Below are positions 6,957 to 14,882 of a DNA stretch of 17,403 bases, one piece after another. The position numbers and the translations under genes are program-made. The stretch's first letter is position 1; each line of letters starts with the position of its first letter. The stretch lies in assembly GCA_031431475.1 (NCBI GenBank), contig JANPDL010000033.1:1-17403 (forward strand), given 5' to 3'. Under the pieces are notes generated by a model. It was not told the origin of the DNA. It ran no database searches and was given only the letters and a program-made list of their open reading frames with translations. Source of the stretch: JADCCX01 sp031431475 (GTDB lineage Bacteria > Pseudomonadota > Alphaproteobacteria > Rhizobiales > Beijerinckiaceae).

Positions 6957-7528
6957 CAGTCATAACCGAAAACATGACGATTACTGTTGTCCGCAGCCTC
7001 GACGAAATGCAAAAAATCGTGGCTATCCGTGCCATTGTCTACATGGGCGCACAGAAATGCCCCTGCAATGAGGAATTCGACGGCAATGACTTTTGCGCCA
7101 TGCACCTTATCGGCTGGATAAAAGGTGAGCCTGTGGCATGCCTGCGCATCCGTTTCTTCGCCGATTTCGCAAAAATGGAGCGTTTGGCTGTTCGTCCTGA
7201 ATACAGGCGTTCAACCATGGCTTTCCGGATCGTGCGGCATGCAATCAGCATCATCTCCCGTAAAGGGTACACCCGCATCTATGGCCATGCCCGGGAAGGT
7301 CTAGAGGCGTTCTGGGCCAGATTCGGGGCAAAACCGATAATCGGCGCGCTGCCTTTCTCGTTCAGCGGCCATATCTATCGGGAGATGCTGCTCGAGCTGC
7401 CCAGATCAAACGATGCTATCACGCTTGCCGCGGAGCCGCTTGTCATCAACCGGCCGGAGGGTGATTGGGACGAGAGGGGCATCTTGGAAAACGGGAGAAC
7501 CGCAACACTGGACATCCCCGGAAGGTAA
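6953..7528 (+). CDS. GNAT-family N-acetyltransferase, second of a tandem pair
   Basis: This 191-residue protein is of the GNAT fold. It begins with MTITVVRSLDEMQKIVAIRA, contains the cluster CPCNEEFDGNDFC, then a strand pair (GWIKGEPVACLRIRFF) and the core strand MERLAVRPEYRR leading into an acyl-CoA-binding helix, and later GYTRIYGHAREGLEAFWARF. The loop usually written R/QxxGxG/A reads RRSTMA here, so cofactor binding is non-canonical. I recall similar sequences as uncharacterised acetyltransferases of alphaproteobacteria; their substrate is unknown. The ATG at 6953 overlaps the preceding stop as ATGA, and ATG 6974 is an alternative. Its pairing with another GNAT suggests two subunits or two steps on one substrate, which is inference. 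Confidence 0.85.
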   Translation: MTVITENMTITVVRSLDEMQKIVAIRAIVYMGAQKCPCNEEFDGNDFCAMHLIGWIKGEPVACLRIRFFADFAKMERLAVRPEYRRSTMAFRIVRHAISIISRKGYTRIYGHAREGLEAFWARFGAKPIIGALPFSFSGHIYREMLLELPRSNDAITLAAEPLVINRPEGDWDERGILENGRTATLDIPGR

Positions 7529-7550
7529 TTCCCGTTCGGCACCAGACGCC

Positions 7551-7585
7551 CCCTTGCAACAAGGCCCGACCCTTGCAACAAAGCC
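7551..7585. repeat. Tandem direct repeat upstream of the penicillin-binding protein gene
   Basis: CCCTTGCAACAAGGCC (7551-7566) and CCCTTGCAACAAAGCC (7570-7585) match at 15 of 16 positions with a 19-bp period. Each contains the self-complementary hexamer TTGCAA. They sit in the 105-bp gap between the second acetyltransferase and the penicillin-binding protein gene, 49-83 bp before its start, a reasonable position for a pair of operator sites. No known binding protein is recognised. Confidence 0.45.
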
Positions 7586-7633
7586 TTGGAACGGCCACAC
7601 ATCAGCGGCAAACCGTGTCATAACGGGACTGGG

Positions 7634-9865
7634 ATGACAGAATACAGGAAAAGCAGCCTGTGGGAACGTTTCCGGCGCTGGGCGCTGGATGTAGACGCTC
7701 GTTTCGATCACAGCCTGTTCTCAATAGGTCGGCGCATTGTTGACTGGTATGACCGTATCGTTATCTCCATGGACCGGTTCAATCTCACAGGTGGCCGCAA
7801 GCTCGCGGTCAATCTGGCGGGCGAGGCGCTGACTGTCGGCACTGCGGGCAGCATCGTCATGCTATTCCTGGCGATCCCGGCCTTCAAGGAAACGGCGGAT
7901 GAAAACTGGCTGAAGAAGCAGGATCTCGCCGTGGTGTTCCTGGATCGGTACGGCACCGAGATCGGCAAGCGCGGCATCAAGCATGATGACTCAGCGCGAC
8001 TGGAGGACATGCCGGAATTGTTCCTGAAAGCCGTCCTCGCCACCGAGGACAGGCGTTTTTACGATCATTTTGGCATTGATTTTATTGGTACGGCGCGCGC
8101 GATTTCGGTCAACACCCGCGCCTCGGGTGTGGTGCAGGGCGGCTCCTCCATCACCCAGCAATTGGCCAAGAACCTGTTTTTGAACAACGAGCGCTCCATC
8201 GAGCGCAAGGTGAAGGAGGCATTTCTGGCGGTCTGGCTGGAAAGTCGGCTGTCCAAGCGCGATATTCTGAAACTCTATCTTGATCGCGCCTACATGGGCG
8301 GCGGCGCATTCGGCTCAACGGCGGCTGCGGAATTCTATTTCGGCAAATCGGTGAAAGATCTGACACTGGCCGAAAGCGCTATGCTGGCAGGTTTGTTCAA
8401 GGCCCCGACCAAATATGCGCCGCATGTGAACCTTCCTGCCGCCCGTGCACGCGCCAATGACGTGCTGGCAAACATGGTGGATGCGGGCTTCCTGACCGAG
8501 GGTCAGATCTACGCTGCACGCCGCAACCCCGCTACACCTGTGGACCGGCGGCGCGACAGCACGGCGGATTATTACCTCGACTGGGCCTTTGGTGAAGCCA
8601 AGAAGCTTATGGATGCGGGCAAGCTGGGCAATGACCGCGTTGTCACGATCAAGACCTCGCTCGACATGAATCTGCAGCGCCGCAGCGAATCCTCGCTCGA
8701 AACCCTGATCCGCCAGCATGGCGATCAGTATGACGTGGAATCGGGCGCTCTCGTCGTCATGGATGTGGACGGTGCCATGCGCGCCATGGTCGGCGGCCGG
8801 GATTATGGTGCCAGCCAGTTCAACCGGGCGTCCGATGCGCAGCGCGCCCCTGGTTCATCCTTCAAGCCCTTCGTTTATGCGGCGGCGCTTGAGGCTGGCA
8901 AGGTCACCCGCAATTCGACCGTGGTGGACCAGTCCACATGCATCGGTAACTGGTGCCCGCAGAATTACGGTCGTTCGTTCGGCGGTGCGCAGCCGATCAC
9001 GGCGGCGGTGGCGCGCTCTACTAATACCATTCCCGTCCAGCTCTCGATCATCTTGGGCAAGGACAAACACCCGACCCATGTGGGCCGCGCTGCACGCGAA
9101 GGCCGCGATACCATCGTCCGGCTCCTGCGCAAGATGGGGGTGACCTCGCCCATGACAGATACGCCGTCAATGCCCATCGGCTCGGTGGAGATGACAGTGG
9201 TCGAGATGGCGCAGGGCTATGCTGCCTTCCCCAACGATGGCAAGCGAGTCGATCCCTATGCGGCGCTGGAGGCCCACAACAGCCGGGGTGAGTTGCTCTA
9301 CCGGCGAGATAGGGATGGGCCAAAACCCCAGCAGATCCTGAGTTCGCGGGTAGCGCAGGACATGAATTACCTGCTTTCCAAGGTGCCGGAGGAAGGTACC
9401 GGCAAGCGCGCGGCGCTACCCGGTATCCGCTCGGGCGGCAAGACTGGAACGACGGATGCCTACCGCAATGCCTGGTATGTCGGATACACGGGCAACCTTG
9501 TGGCTGCGGTGTGGCTGGGCAACGATGATTATTCACCCACCAACAACATGACCGGCGGATCGCTGCCCGCCATGGTCTGGCACGAGGTGATGAGCTACGC
9601 GCATCAAGGTCTGGAGATCAAGCCGATCCCGGGTCTGCCACCGCTTGATGCGGTACCCGGCACGGTCGCGCAAGCGCGCCCCAGCGGCTTTGAGATAGTG
9701 ACACCTGCCCGTCCTTCGGTACTGACCAAGCGTGGTGCCGAAGTTCTCGGCGTGATTGATGACCAGTTCCGCGCCACCCGGACCCGGAGTGCCGAGGATC
9801 CCCAGCGCCGTGCCGATGCCGGGACATTCACTGTTTTGAACCCCGTACCCGTCAATCGGCCCTGA
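7634..9865 (+). CDS. Class A penicillin-binding protein (PBP1A family), bifunctional peptidoglycan synthase
   Basis: This enzyme polymerises lipid II and cross-links peptidoglycan in the periplasm, 743 residues. One membrane segment lies around residues 64-84. The glycosyltransferase (GT51) domain carries the catalytic glutamate in ATEDRRF (Glu138), GGSSITQQLAKN (169-180), and LYLDRAYMGGGAFG (214-227). The transpeptidase domain has all three motifs: SSFK with Ser408, STN (462-464), and KTGT (603-606). The ATG at 7634 gives a normal N-terminus with a cytoplasmic tail of about 60 residues. An upstream in-frame start at 7586 would add 16 residues and overlap the direct repeat. It is the first of three genes with the DUF1214 and DUF1254-type proteins, which may assist it or be co-regulated envelope proteins. 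Confidence 0.95.
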   Translation: MTEYRKSSLWERFRRWALDVDARFDHSLFSIGRRIVDWYDRIVISMDRFNLTGGRKLAVNLAGEALTVGTAGSIVMLFLAIPAFKETADENWLKKQDLAVVFLDRYGTEIGKRGIKHDDSARLEDMPELFLKAVLATEDRRFYDHFGIDFIGTARAISVNTRASGVVQGGSSITQQLAKNLFLNNERSIERKVKEAFLAVWLESRLSKRDILKLYLDRAYMGGGAFGSTAAAEFYFGKSVKDLTLAESAMLAGLFKAPTKYAPHVNLPAARARANDVLANMVDAGFLTEGQIYAARRNPATPVDRRRDSTADYYLDWAFGEAKKLMDAGKLGNDRVVTIKTSLDMNLQRRSESSLETLIRQHGDQYDVESGALVVMDVDGAMRAMVGGRDYGASQFNRASDAQRAPGSSFKPFVYAAALEAGKVTRNSTVVDQSTCIGNWCPQNYGRSFGGAQPITAAVARSTNTIPVQLSIILGKDKHPTHVGRAAREGRDTIVRLLRKMGVTSPMTDTPSMPIGSVEMTVVEMAQGYAAFPNDGKRVDPYAALEAHNSRGELLYRRDRDGPKPQQILSSRVAQDMNYLLSKVPEEGTGKRAALPGIRSGGKTGTTDAYRNAWYVGYTGNLVAAVWLGNDDYSPTNNMTGGSLPAMVWHEVMSYAHQGLEIKPIPGLPPLDAVPGTVAQARPSGFEIVTPARPSVLTKRGAEVLGVIDDQFRATRTRSAEDPQRRADAGTFTVLNPVPVNRP

Positions 9866-9929
9866 TCTTACACTTCACTAGTACCACGGACACTTTCCCG
9901 ATCATGGACTCATGGTCTAAGAGAGGCGC

Positions 9930-10517
9930 GTGACTCGCCTTTCTTCCATCTTTGCCTTTGTCCTGATGCTGGCCAGCGGGCTGGCGCTTGGCGTCTGGTT
10001 CACAACACAGGTGCTTGACGGTGGCGCGACGCTAGGCGCAATGCGCTATGGGCCATGGGTACTGTGGCCGAAAGCCGGAGCGCCGGATGCCGATCCATAT
10101 TCGCTGGCTGTCTTCGCCCGTCGCGGCGATGTACCTATATCCCCGGCGGAAGGACTGGCATTCTTTTCAAATCGTGATTCCGCTGGAGATGCCCTGCGCA
10201 GTACCTGCACCTATGAGATCCAGGGTCAGTTCCCACAGGCACGCGCCTGGACTTTGACCACTTACAAGCCAGATGGAAAGTTGCTCACTGGCCCATCCGG
10301 CCGCAGCGGCTTTACCTCGGCAGATGCACTTGTCGAAGGTATGCAGGTCCGCATCCTGCTTTCCGCGCAGCCGCAGCCCGGGAACTGGTTGCCCATGATG
10401 ACGGATAACACTCCAGTACTCGCGCTCCGTCTCTATGAAACCCCGCTTTCAGCTGTGGCCTCTGCGCTCGACAGCGCCCGCCTACCCGAAGTGCGGCGCA
10501 TCGGTTGCACGCCATGA
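9930..10517 (+). CDS. DUF1214 domain protein, membrane-anchored
   Basis: This is a 195-residue protein of unknown function. An N-terminal membrane segment or uncleaved signal (about residues 5-30, SIFAFVLMLASGLALGVWF) is followed by a periplasmic domain of the DUF1214 type, with the family-like stretches YGPWVLWPKAG, DPYSLAVFAR and AWTLTTYKPDGKL. The GTG start has GAGAGG just upstream. The stop overlaps the next start as ATGA, so the pair is translationally coupled. DUF1214 and DUF1254 domains are often found together, sometimes in one chain; here they are separate genes behind a penicillin-binding protein. Biochemical role unknown; an envelope role is inferred. Confidence 0.82.
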   Translation: MTRLSSIFAFVLMLASGLALGVWFTTQVLDGGATLGAMRYGPWVLWPKAGAPDADPYSLAVFARRGDVPISPAEGLAFFSNRDSAGDALRSTCTYEIQGQFPQARAWTLTTYKPDGKLLTGPSGRSGFTSADALVEGMQVRILLSAQPQPGNWLPMMTDNTPVLALRLYETPLSAVASALDSARLPEVRRIGCTP

Positions 10518-11077
10518 CGGCAAATATCTTTCGCTTTTTACCCTTCGCAACTGGCGCACTCCTGATCGCGGGGATTGTCCATGTCGCCATCGTGCTGCTG
10601 ATGCCCCTGATCGGGTCATCCCATGCGGGCACCCGATTGGCCCAGCAGGCGCAGGTCAATGCGATAGAGCTTTTACCGCCGATCCGTACAGGGCAAGAAG
10701 CCCTGCCCCTGCCCTTTGCAGACCCTGCCCTGATCACGGCGATCTGCCGCTTTGACCTTTCGGAAGGACCCGTCCGGCTGCGCGTTCCCGTAGGTGAGAG
10801 CTTTCTCTCAGTCACGCTGCTCTCGCCCACGGGTCGTGTGATCCTCTCGGTGACAGACAAGGCAGCCACACGTCGCATACTGGACATACTGCTGGTCACA
10901 TTAGAGCAACAGCGGCAACTGGAAGCACAGGACCCGGATGACGAGCCAGTGCAGGAAATCCGGATTCGATTGGCACAACTCTCTGGCATCGCATTGATCC
11001 GCGGACTGGCCATGCGCCCGGGCGACAAAGAGCCTATAGCCTCTCTCCTCGCACGGGCTATTTGCAAACCCGAATGA
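10514..11077 (+). CDS. DUF1254-type membrane protein, partner of the DUF1214 protein
   Basis: This is a 187-residue protein with an N-terminal membrane segment (about residues 12-34, ATGALLIAGIVHVAIVLLMP) and a soluble domain outside the cytoplasm. The domain resembles the C-terminal portion of DUF1254 proteins (ALITAICRFDLSEGPVRLRV, SFLSVTLLSPTGRV, and SGIALIRGLAMRPGD). The ATG at 10514 overlaps the DUF1214 stop. Function is unknown; the tight coupling suggests the two proteins work as a pair. The gene is followed by a 211-bp gap before the ATP synthase operon. Confidence 0.8.
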   Translation: MTANIFRFLPFATGALLIAGIVHVAIVLLMPLIGSSHAGTRLAQQAQVNAIELLPPIRTGQEALPLPFADPALITAICRFDLSEGPVRLRVPVGESFLSVTLLSPTGRVILSVTDKAATRRILDILLVTLEQQRQLEAQDPDDEPVQEIRIRLAQLSGIALIRGLAMRPGDKEPIASLLARAICKPE

Positions 11078-11288
11078 TGCGCTTGCCGCAACACCGCGCA
11101 AAGACAAAGTGACACCCCAATTCCAGGCCCCCGGGGGTTGCACTGCAGCAACAGGCCTGCTACGCGACCATCGAAATTCACAACAGGTTCAAGAACGCCT
11201 GCGGTCAGCTGCCTGTGAAGAGCTTTGGTCGCAACGACGCGCTTCTATGGCGCTCTTGGCGGGTCAATAACGGAAAAAGGGTTGAGTC
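11078..11288 (+). promoter_or_regulatory. Intergenic leader of the ATP synthase operon
   Basis: This is the longest gene-free stretch on the plus-strand half of the window and the only large gap before the operon, so it should hold the main promoter. I see no convincing -35/-10 pair. It contains the GC-rich hairpin at 11124-11159 and, at the end, the purine run AAAAAGGG (11274-11281), seven bases before the TTG start of atpH and a good ribosome site. No Fo genes and no priA gene precede atpH here. Confidence 0.5.
11124..11159 (+). terminator. GC-rich hairpin between the DUF1254-type gene and atpH
   Basis: CAGGCC (11124-11129) and GGCCTG (11154-11159) enclose the perfect palindrome CCCCCGGGGG (11128-11137) and a second stem GTTGC/GCAAC (11137-11141 and 11148-11152). 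Several folds compete. It lies 47 bp after the upstream gene, so it may terminate that transcript, although no T-run follows; it could also act in the ATP synthase leader. Confidence 0.4.
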
Positions 11289-11861
11289 TTGGCTGACGAT
11301 ATTGCCGCTTCAGGTCCAGTGGTTTCAGGCATTGCAGGGCGTTACGCATCGGCCCTTTTCGAACTGGCTTCGGATGCACGGCAGATTCCGGCGGTTGGCA
11401 AGGATCTCTCCCGCTTCGATGCGCTGGTTGCTGGCAGCACGGACCTTGAACGCCTCGTCAAAAGCCCGGCATTTACGGCGGAACAACAGATTTCGGCAGT
11501 GACCGCCGTGCTCGACAAGGCAAAGATCGGCGGCCTCGCTGGCAATTTCATCAAGCTCGTGGCTTCAAAGCGCAGACTCTTCGCCATTCGCGGCATGGTG
11601 ACGGCCTATAACGCACTGGCCGACCAACGCGCCGGTGTCGTCAAGGCCGAAGTCACAGTCGCTAACAAGCTCTCGGACAAGAACCGCAATGCTGTTATCG
11701 AGGCATTGAAGGCCGTTTCCGGCAAGAACGTGACGATCTCCGAAAAGATCGACCCCTCGCTCATCGGCGGCATCATCGTGAAGATGGGCAGCCGGATGGT
11801 GGACAGCTCTGTCCGCACCAAATTGAATTCTCTCAAGATCGCTATGAAAGAGGCTGGCTAA
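11289..11861 (+). CDS. atpH: ATP synthase F1 subunit delta
   Basis: The delta subunit forms the top of the peripheral stalk and ties the F1 alpha-beta ring to Fo subunit b, on the cytoplasmic face. The protein is 190 residues, close to the usual 175-190. The family pattern is clear: GIAGRYASALFELA near the N-terminus and LIGGIIVKMGSRMVDSSVRT near the C-terminus. The TTG start is supported by AAAAAGGG seven bases upstream, an in-frame stop at 11283, and the typical position of the RYASALFELA block; a GTG at 11319 is the next candidate. It is the first gene of the F1 operon, and its TAA overlaps the atpA ATG by one base. Confidence 0.96.
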   Translation: MADDIAASGPVVSGIAGRYASALFELASDARQIPAVGKDLSRFDALVAGSTDLERLVKSPAFTAEQQISAVTAVLDKAKIGGLAGNFIKLVASKRRLFAIRGMVTAYNALADQRAGVVKAEVTVANKLSDKNRNAVIEALKAVSGKNVTISEKIDPSLIGGIIVKMGSRMVDSSVRTKLNSLKIAMKEAG

Positions 11862-13390
11862 TGGACATCCGCGCCGCTGAAATTACCTCCATCCTGAAGA
11901 ACCAGATCAAGAATTTCGGCGATTCAGCCGAAGTGACGGAAGTGGGCCAGGTGCTCTCCGTCGGTGACGGCATCGCCCGCGTCTATGGCCTCGACAGCGT
12001 TCAGGCCGGTGAGATGGTCGAGTTCGAGAACGGCACCAAGGGCATGGCCCTGAACCTCGAAACCGACAACGTCGGTATCGTGCTGTTCGGTTCCGACCGC
12101 GACATCAAGGAAGGCCAGACCGTCAAGCGCACGGGTTCCATCGTGGACGTCCCGGTCGGCAAGGAACTGCTGGGCCGCGTCGTCGACGCGCTGGGCAATC
12201 CCATTGATGGCAAGGGTCCTCTCAAGACCAAGCTGCGTGCCCGCGTCGACGTGAAGGCGCCTGGCATTATCCCGCGAAAGTCGGTGCATGAGCCGATGGC
12301 GACCGGCCTCAAGTCCATCGATGCCCTGATCCCGATCGGCCGTGGCCAGCGCGAACTGATCATCGGCGACCGCCAGACCGGCAAAACAGCCGTGGCACTC
12401 GACACGATCCTGAACCAGAAATCCCTGAACGAAGGTACGGACGAGGGCCAGAAGCTCTATTGCGTCTATGTCGCCATCGGCCAGAAGCGCTCGACAGTGG
12501 CCCAGTTCGTGAAGGTTCTGGAAGAGCGCGGCGCGCTCGACTACTCGATCATCGTCGCGGCCACAGCGTCCGATCCCGCCCCGATGCAGTTCCTCGCACC
12601 CTTCGCGGGCTGCACGATGGGTGAGTATTTCCGCGACAACGGCATGCATGCCGTCATTATCTATGACGATCTGTCGAAGCAGGCGGTGGCCTACCGCCAG
12701 ATGTCGCTGCTGCTGCGCCGCCCGCCGGGCCGCGAAGCTTATCCCGGCGATGTATTCTATCTCCACTCCCGCCTGCTCGAGCGTGCCGCCAAGATGGGCG
12801 ATGCCGCTGGCAACGGTTCGCTGACTGCCCTGCCGATCATCGAAACACAGGCCAACGACGTTTCGGCCTATATCCCGACCAACGTGATCTCGATCACCGA
12901 TGGCCAGATATTCCTGGAAACCGACCTGTTCTACCAGGGCATCCGCCCCGCCGTGAACGTCGGCCTCTCGGTCAGCCGCGTTGGTTCCTCGGCCCAGACC
13001 AAGGCGACCAAGAAGGTCGCGGGCAAGATCAAGGGCGAGCTGGCGCAGTACCGCGAGATGGCGGCCTTCGCGCAGTTCGGTTCTGACCTTGATGCCGTTA
13101 CCCAGCGCCTGCTGAACCGCGGTGCGCGCCTCACTGAGCTTCTGAAGCAGCCGCAGTTCTCGCCGCTGAAGATGGAAGAGCAGTGCTGCGTCATCTGGGC
13201 AGGCACCAACGGCTATCTCGATGCGCTGCCGGTTGCCAAGGTGCGCGGCTTCGAGGACGGCCTGCTGTCGCTGTTGCGCGGCAAGCACGTGAAGCTGCTG
13301 AACGACATCCGAGACTCGAAGGATCTTTCGGACGCTTCGGCCAAGACGCTGAAGGAAATCGTCGAAGGCTTCGCGAAGTCTTTCGCCTAA
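11861..13390 (+). CDS. atpA: ATP synthase F1 subunit alpha
   Basis: The alpha subunit is the regulatory nucleotide-binding subunit, three copies alternating with beta. It is 509 residues, normal length. The P-loop GDRQTGKT is at 169-176, and the arginine finger that completes the beta catalytic site is R373 in VGLSVSRVGSS. The N-terminus MDIRAAEITSILKNQI matches alphaproteobacterial alpha subunits. It overlaps atpH by one base. Unusually it is not followed by atpG: a 58-bp gap leads to a secreted GlcG-like gene, and the gap contains a small hairpin. Confidence 0.98.
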   Translation: MDIRAAEITSILKNQIKNFGDSAEVTEVGQVLSVGDGIARVYGLDSVQAGEMVEFENGTKGMALNLETDNVGIVLFGSDRDIKEGQTVKRTGSIVDVPVGKELLGRVVDALGNPIDGKGPLKTKLRARVDVKAPGIIPRKSVHEPMATGLKSIDALIPIGRGQRELIIGDRQTGKTAVALDTILNQKSLNEGTDEGQKLYCVYVAIGQKRSTVAQFVKVLEERGALDYSIIVAATASDPAPMQFLAPFAGCTMGEYFRDNGMHAVIIYDDLSKQAVAYRQMSLLLRRPPGREAYPGDVFYLHSRLLERAAKMGDAAGNGSLTALPIIETQANDVSAYIPTNVISITDGQIFLETDLFYQGIRPAVNVGLSVSRVGSSAQTKATKKVAGKIKGELAQYREMAAFAQFGSDLDAVTQRLLNRGARLTELLKQPQFSPLKMEEQCCVIWAGTNGYLDALPVAKVRGFEDGLLSLLRGKHVKLLNDIRDSKDLSDASAKTLKEIVEGFAKSFA

Positions 13391-13410
13391 GTACCATTTT
13401 CCTGATGACA

Positions 13411-13424
13411 GGCAGGGTTCTGCC
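13411..13424 (+). other. Small intercistronic hairpin after atpA
   Basis: GGCAG and CTGCC (13411-13415 and 13420-13424) flank GGTT, in the 58-bp gap between atpA and the inserted GlcG-like gene. It has no T-run after it, so it is more likely an mRNA processing or stability element than a strong terminator. It is short and may be chance. Confidence 0.3.
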
Positions 13425-13448
13425 AGCAAGAAGCCAAAGGAAACGGAC

Positions 13449-13967
13449 ATGAAACATTTTTTTGCAGGCATCATCGGTTGCGGCATTGCTTTCGCTGGTT
13501 TCGCCTCTCTGGCGCAGACAGCAGCCCCTGCCTCAACGCCCGCGCCTGCGGTCGCTCCGGCTCCGCCAGCGCCTTATGGCGCTCCTATCAGCCTCGATCA
13601 GGCCAAGAAAGCCGTTGACGGTGCCGAAGCCGAGGCCCGCAAGAACAACTGGAATGTTGTGATTTCAGTGGTGGATGGCGGTGGTCACCTTGTTTACCTG
13701 CGCAGACTTGACAGCACACAGACCGGCAGCATCGACATCGCAACCGGCAAGGCATCATCAGCAGTGGCCCTGCGTCGCCCGACCAAGGCACTTGAAGATG
13801 CTCTTCAGGCATCTCCGCGTCTTCTGGCAGTCAAGGGTCTTATGCCGCTAGAAGGCGGATTGCCGATCGTTGTTGAGGGCAAGATCATTGGTGGCATCGG
13901 CGTTTCCGGTGTGACCTCCCAGCAAGATGCGCAAATTGCAGGCGCTGGCCTTGCGGCATTGAAGTAA
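13449..13967 (+). CDS. Secreted GlcG/HbpS-family protein inserted in the ATP synthase operon
   Basis: This 172-residue protein has a Sec signal peptide (about residues 1-22, MKHFFAGIIGCGIAFAGFAS, cleavage likely after SLA), then an Ala/Pro linker to about residue 46. The GlcG/HbpS (DUF336) domain follows: ISLDQAKKAVDGAEAEARKN, VVISVVDGGGHLVYLRRLD, and LEGGLPIVVEGKIIGGIGVS. HbpS of Streptomyces binds and degrades heme and senses oxidative stress; in most bacteria the function of this family is unknown. AAAGGAAA gives a good ribosome site. It lies between atpA (58 bp) and atpG (33 bp), all on one strand. A periplasmic role for a protein in this operon is unusual. Heme binding is family-based inference. 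Confidence 0.9.
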   Translation: MKHFFAGIIGCGIAFAGFASLAQTAAPASTPAPAVAPAPPAPYGAPISLDQAKKAVDGAEAEARKNNWNVVISVVDGGGHLVYLRRLDSTQTGSIDIATGKASSAVALRRPTKALEDALQASPRLLAVKGLMPLEGGLPIVVEGKIIGGIGVSGVTSQQDAQIAGAGLAALK

Positions 13968-14000
13968 GACAGCGCTCAGTCGCCCCGACAGGATTGATGA

Positions 14001-14870
14001 ATGGCTTCGCTTAAAGACCTGCGCACACGTATCGCTTCGGTGAAAGCGACGCAGAAGATCACCAAGGCCATGCAGATGGTGGCAGCTGCCAAACTGCGCC
14101 GCGCGCAGATGGCAGCTGAATCGGCGCGGCCTTACGCCGAGCGCATGGACCGCGTCGTGTCCAACCTCGCGGGCGGAATGAGCGGCGGCGAGGTTTCCCC
14201 GCTGCTGTCGGGCACGGGCAAGGATCAGGTGCACCTGCTCGTGGTCTGCACCTCGGAACGCGGCCTGTGCGGTGCCTTCAACTCGAGCATCGTGCGTCTG
14301 GCGCGTGAGCATATCAACAGGCTGCTGGCCGCTGGCAAGACCGTGAAGATCTTCACAGTCGGCAAGAAGGGTCTCGATCAACTCAAGCGCCAGCATGAGA
14401 AGCTGATCGTCGAGCAGATGGAATTCCGCGCGGTCAAGCAGATCAGCTTCACCGAGGCCGACCATGTCGGTCGCCGTATCCGCGAGATGTTCGCAGCGGG
14501 CGAATTCGATGTCGCCACCGTGTTCTACTCGCGGTTCAAGTCGGTGATCTCGCAGATTCCGACGGCGCAGCAGATGATTCCGCTCCAGATTCCCGCCGTG
14601 GCAGCGGCTTCGGACGTGTCCTACGACTACGAGCCGGAGCAAGAAGAGCTTCTGGCTGATATCTTGCCGCGCAACATTTCGGTCCAGATTTTCCGCGCAC
14701 TTCTGGAAAATGCCGCTTCCGAGCAAGGCTCGCGCATGTCCGCCATGGACAACGCGACGCGCAACGCGGGCGAGATGATCAAGAAGCAGACGCAAATCTA
14801 CAACCGCACACGCCAGGCCATGATCACGAAGGAACTCATCGAGATCATTTCCGGCGCGGAAGCCTTGTAA
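14001..14870 (+). CDS. atpG: ATP synthase F1 subunit gamma
   Basis: Gamma is the rotating central shaft of F1. At 289 residues it has the usual length. The N-terminal helix (MASLKDLRTRIASVKATQKI, then TKAMQMVAAAKLRRAQ) and the C-terminal helix (NRTRQAMITKELIEIISGAE) that form the coiled-coil shaft are plain, with the central Rossmann-like part between (VVCTSERGLCGAFNSSI). The ATG at 14001 follows CAGGA. The gene is separated from atpA by the GlcG-like gene and from atpD by the Ohr gene. Confidence 0.97.
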   Translation: MASLKDLRTRIASVKATQKITKAMQMVAAAKLRRAQMAAESARPYAERMDRVVSNLAGGMSGGEVSPLLSGTGKDQVHLLVVCTSERGLCGAFNSSIVRLAREHINRLLAAGKTVKIFTVGKKGLDQLKRQHEKLIVEQMEFRAVKQISFTEADHVGRRIREMFAAGEFDVATVFYSRFKSVISQIPTAQQMIPLQIPAVAAASDVSYDYEPEQEELLADILPRNISVQIFRALLENAASEQGSRMSAMDNATRNAGEMIKKQTQIYNRTRQAMITKELIEIISGAEAL

Positions 14871-14882
14871 GGAGACATGACC

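Noticed and set aside
11924..13486. A 520-codon open frame antisense to atpA
   Set aside because: It lies opposite an unmistakable atpA; long antisense frames are expected opposite GC-rich conserved genes, and its translation is His/Arg/Asp-rich with no recognisable domain.
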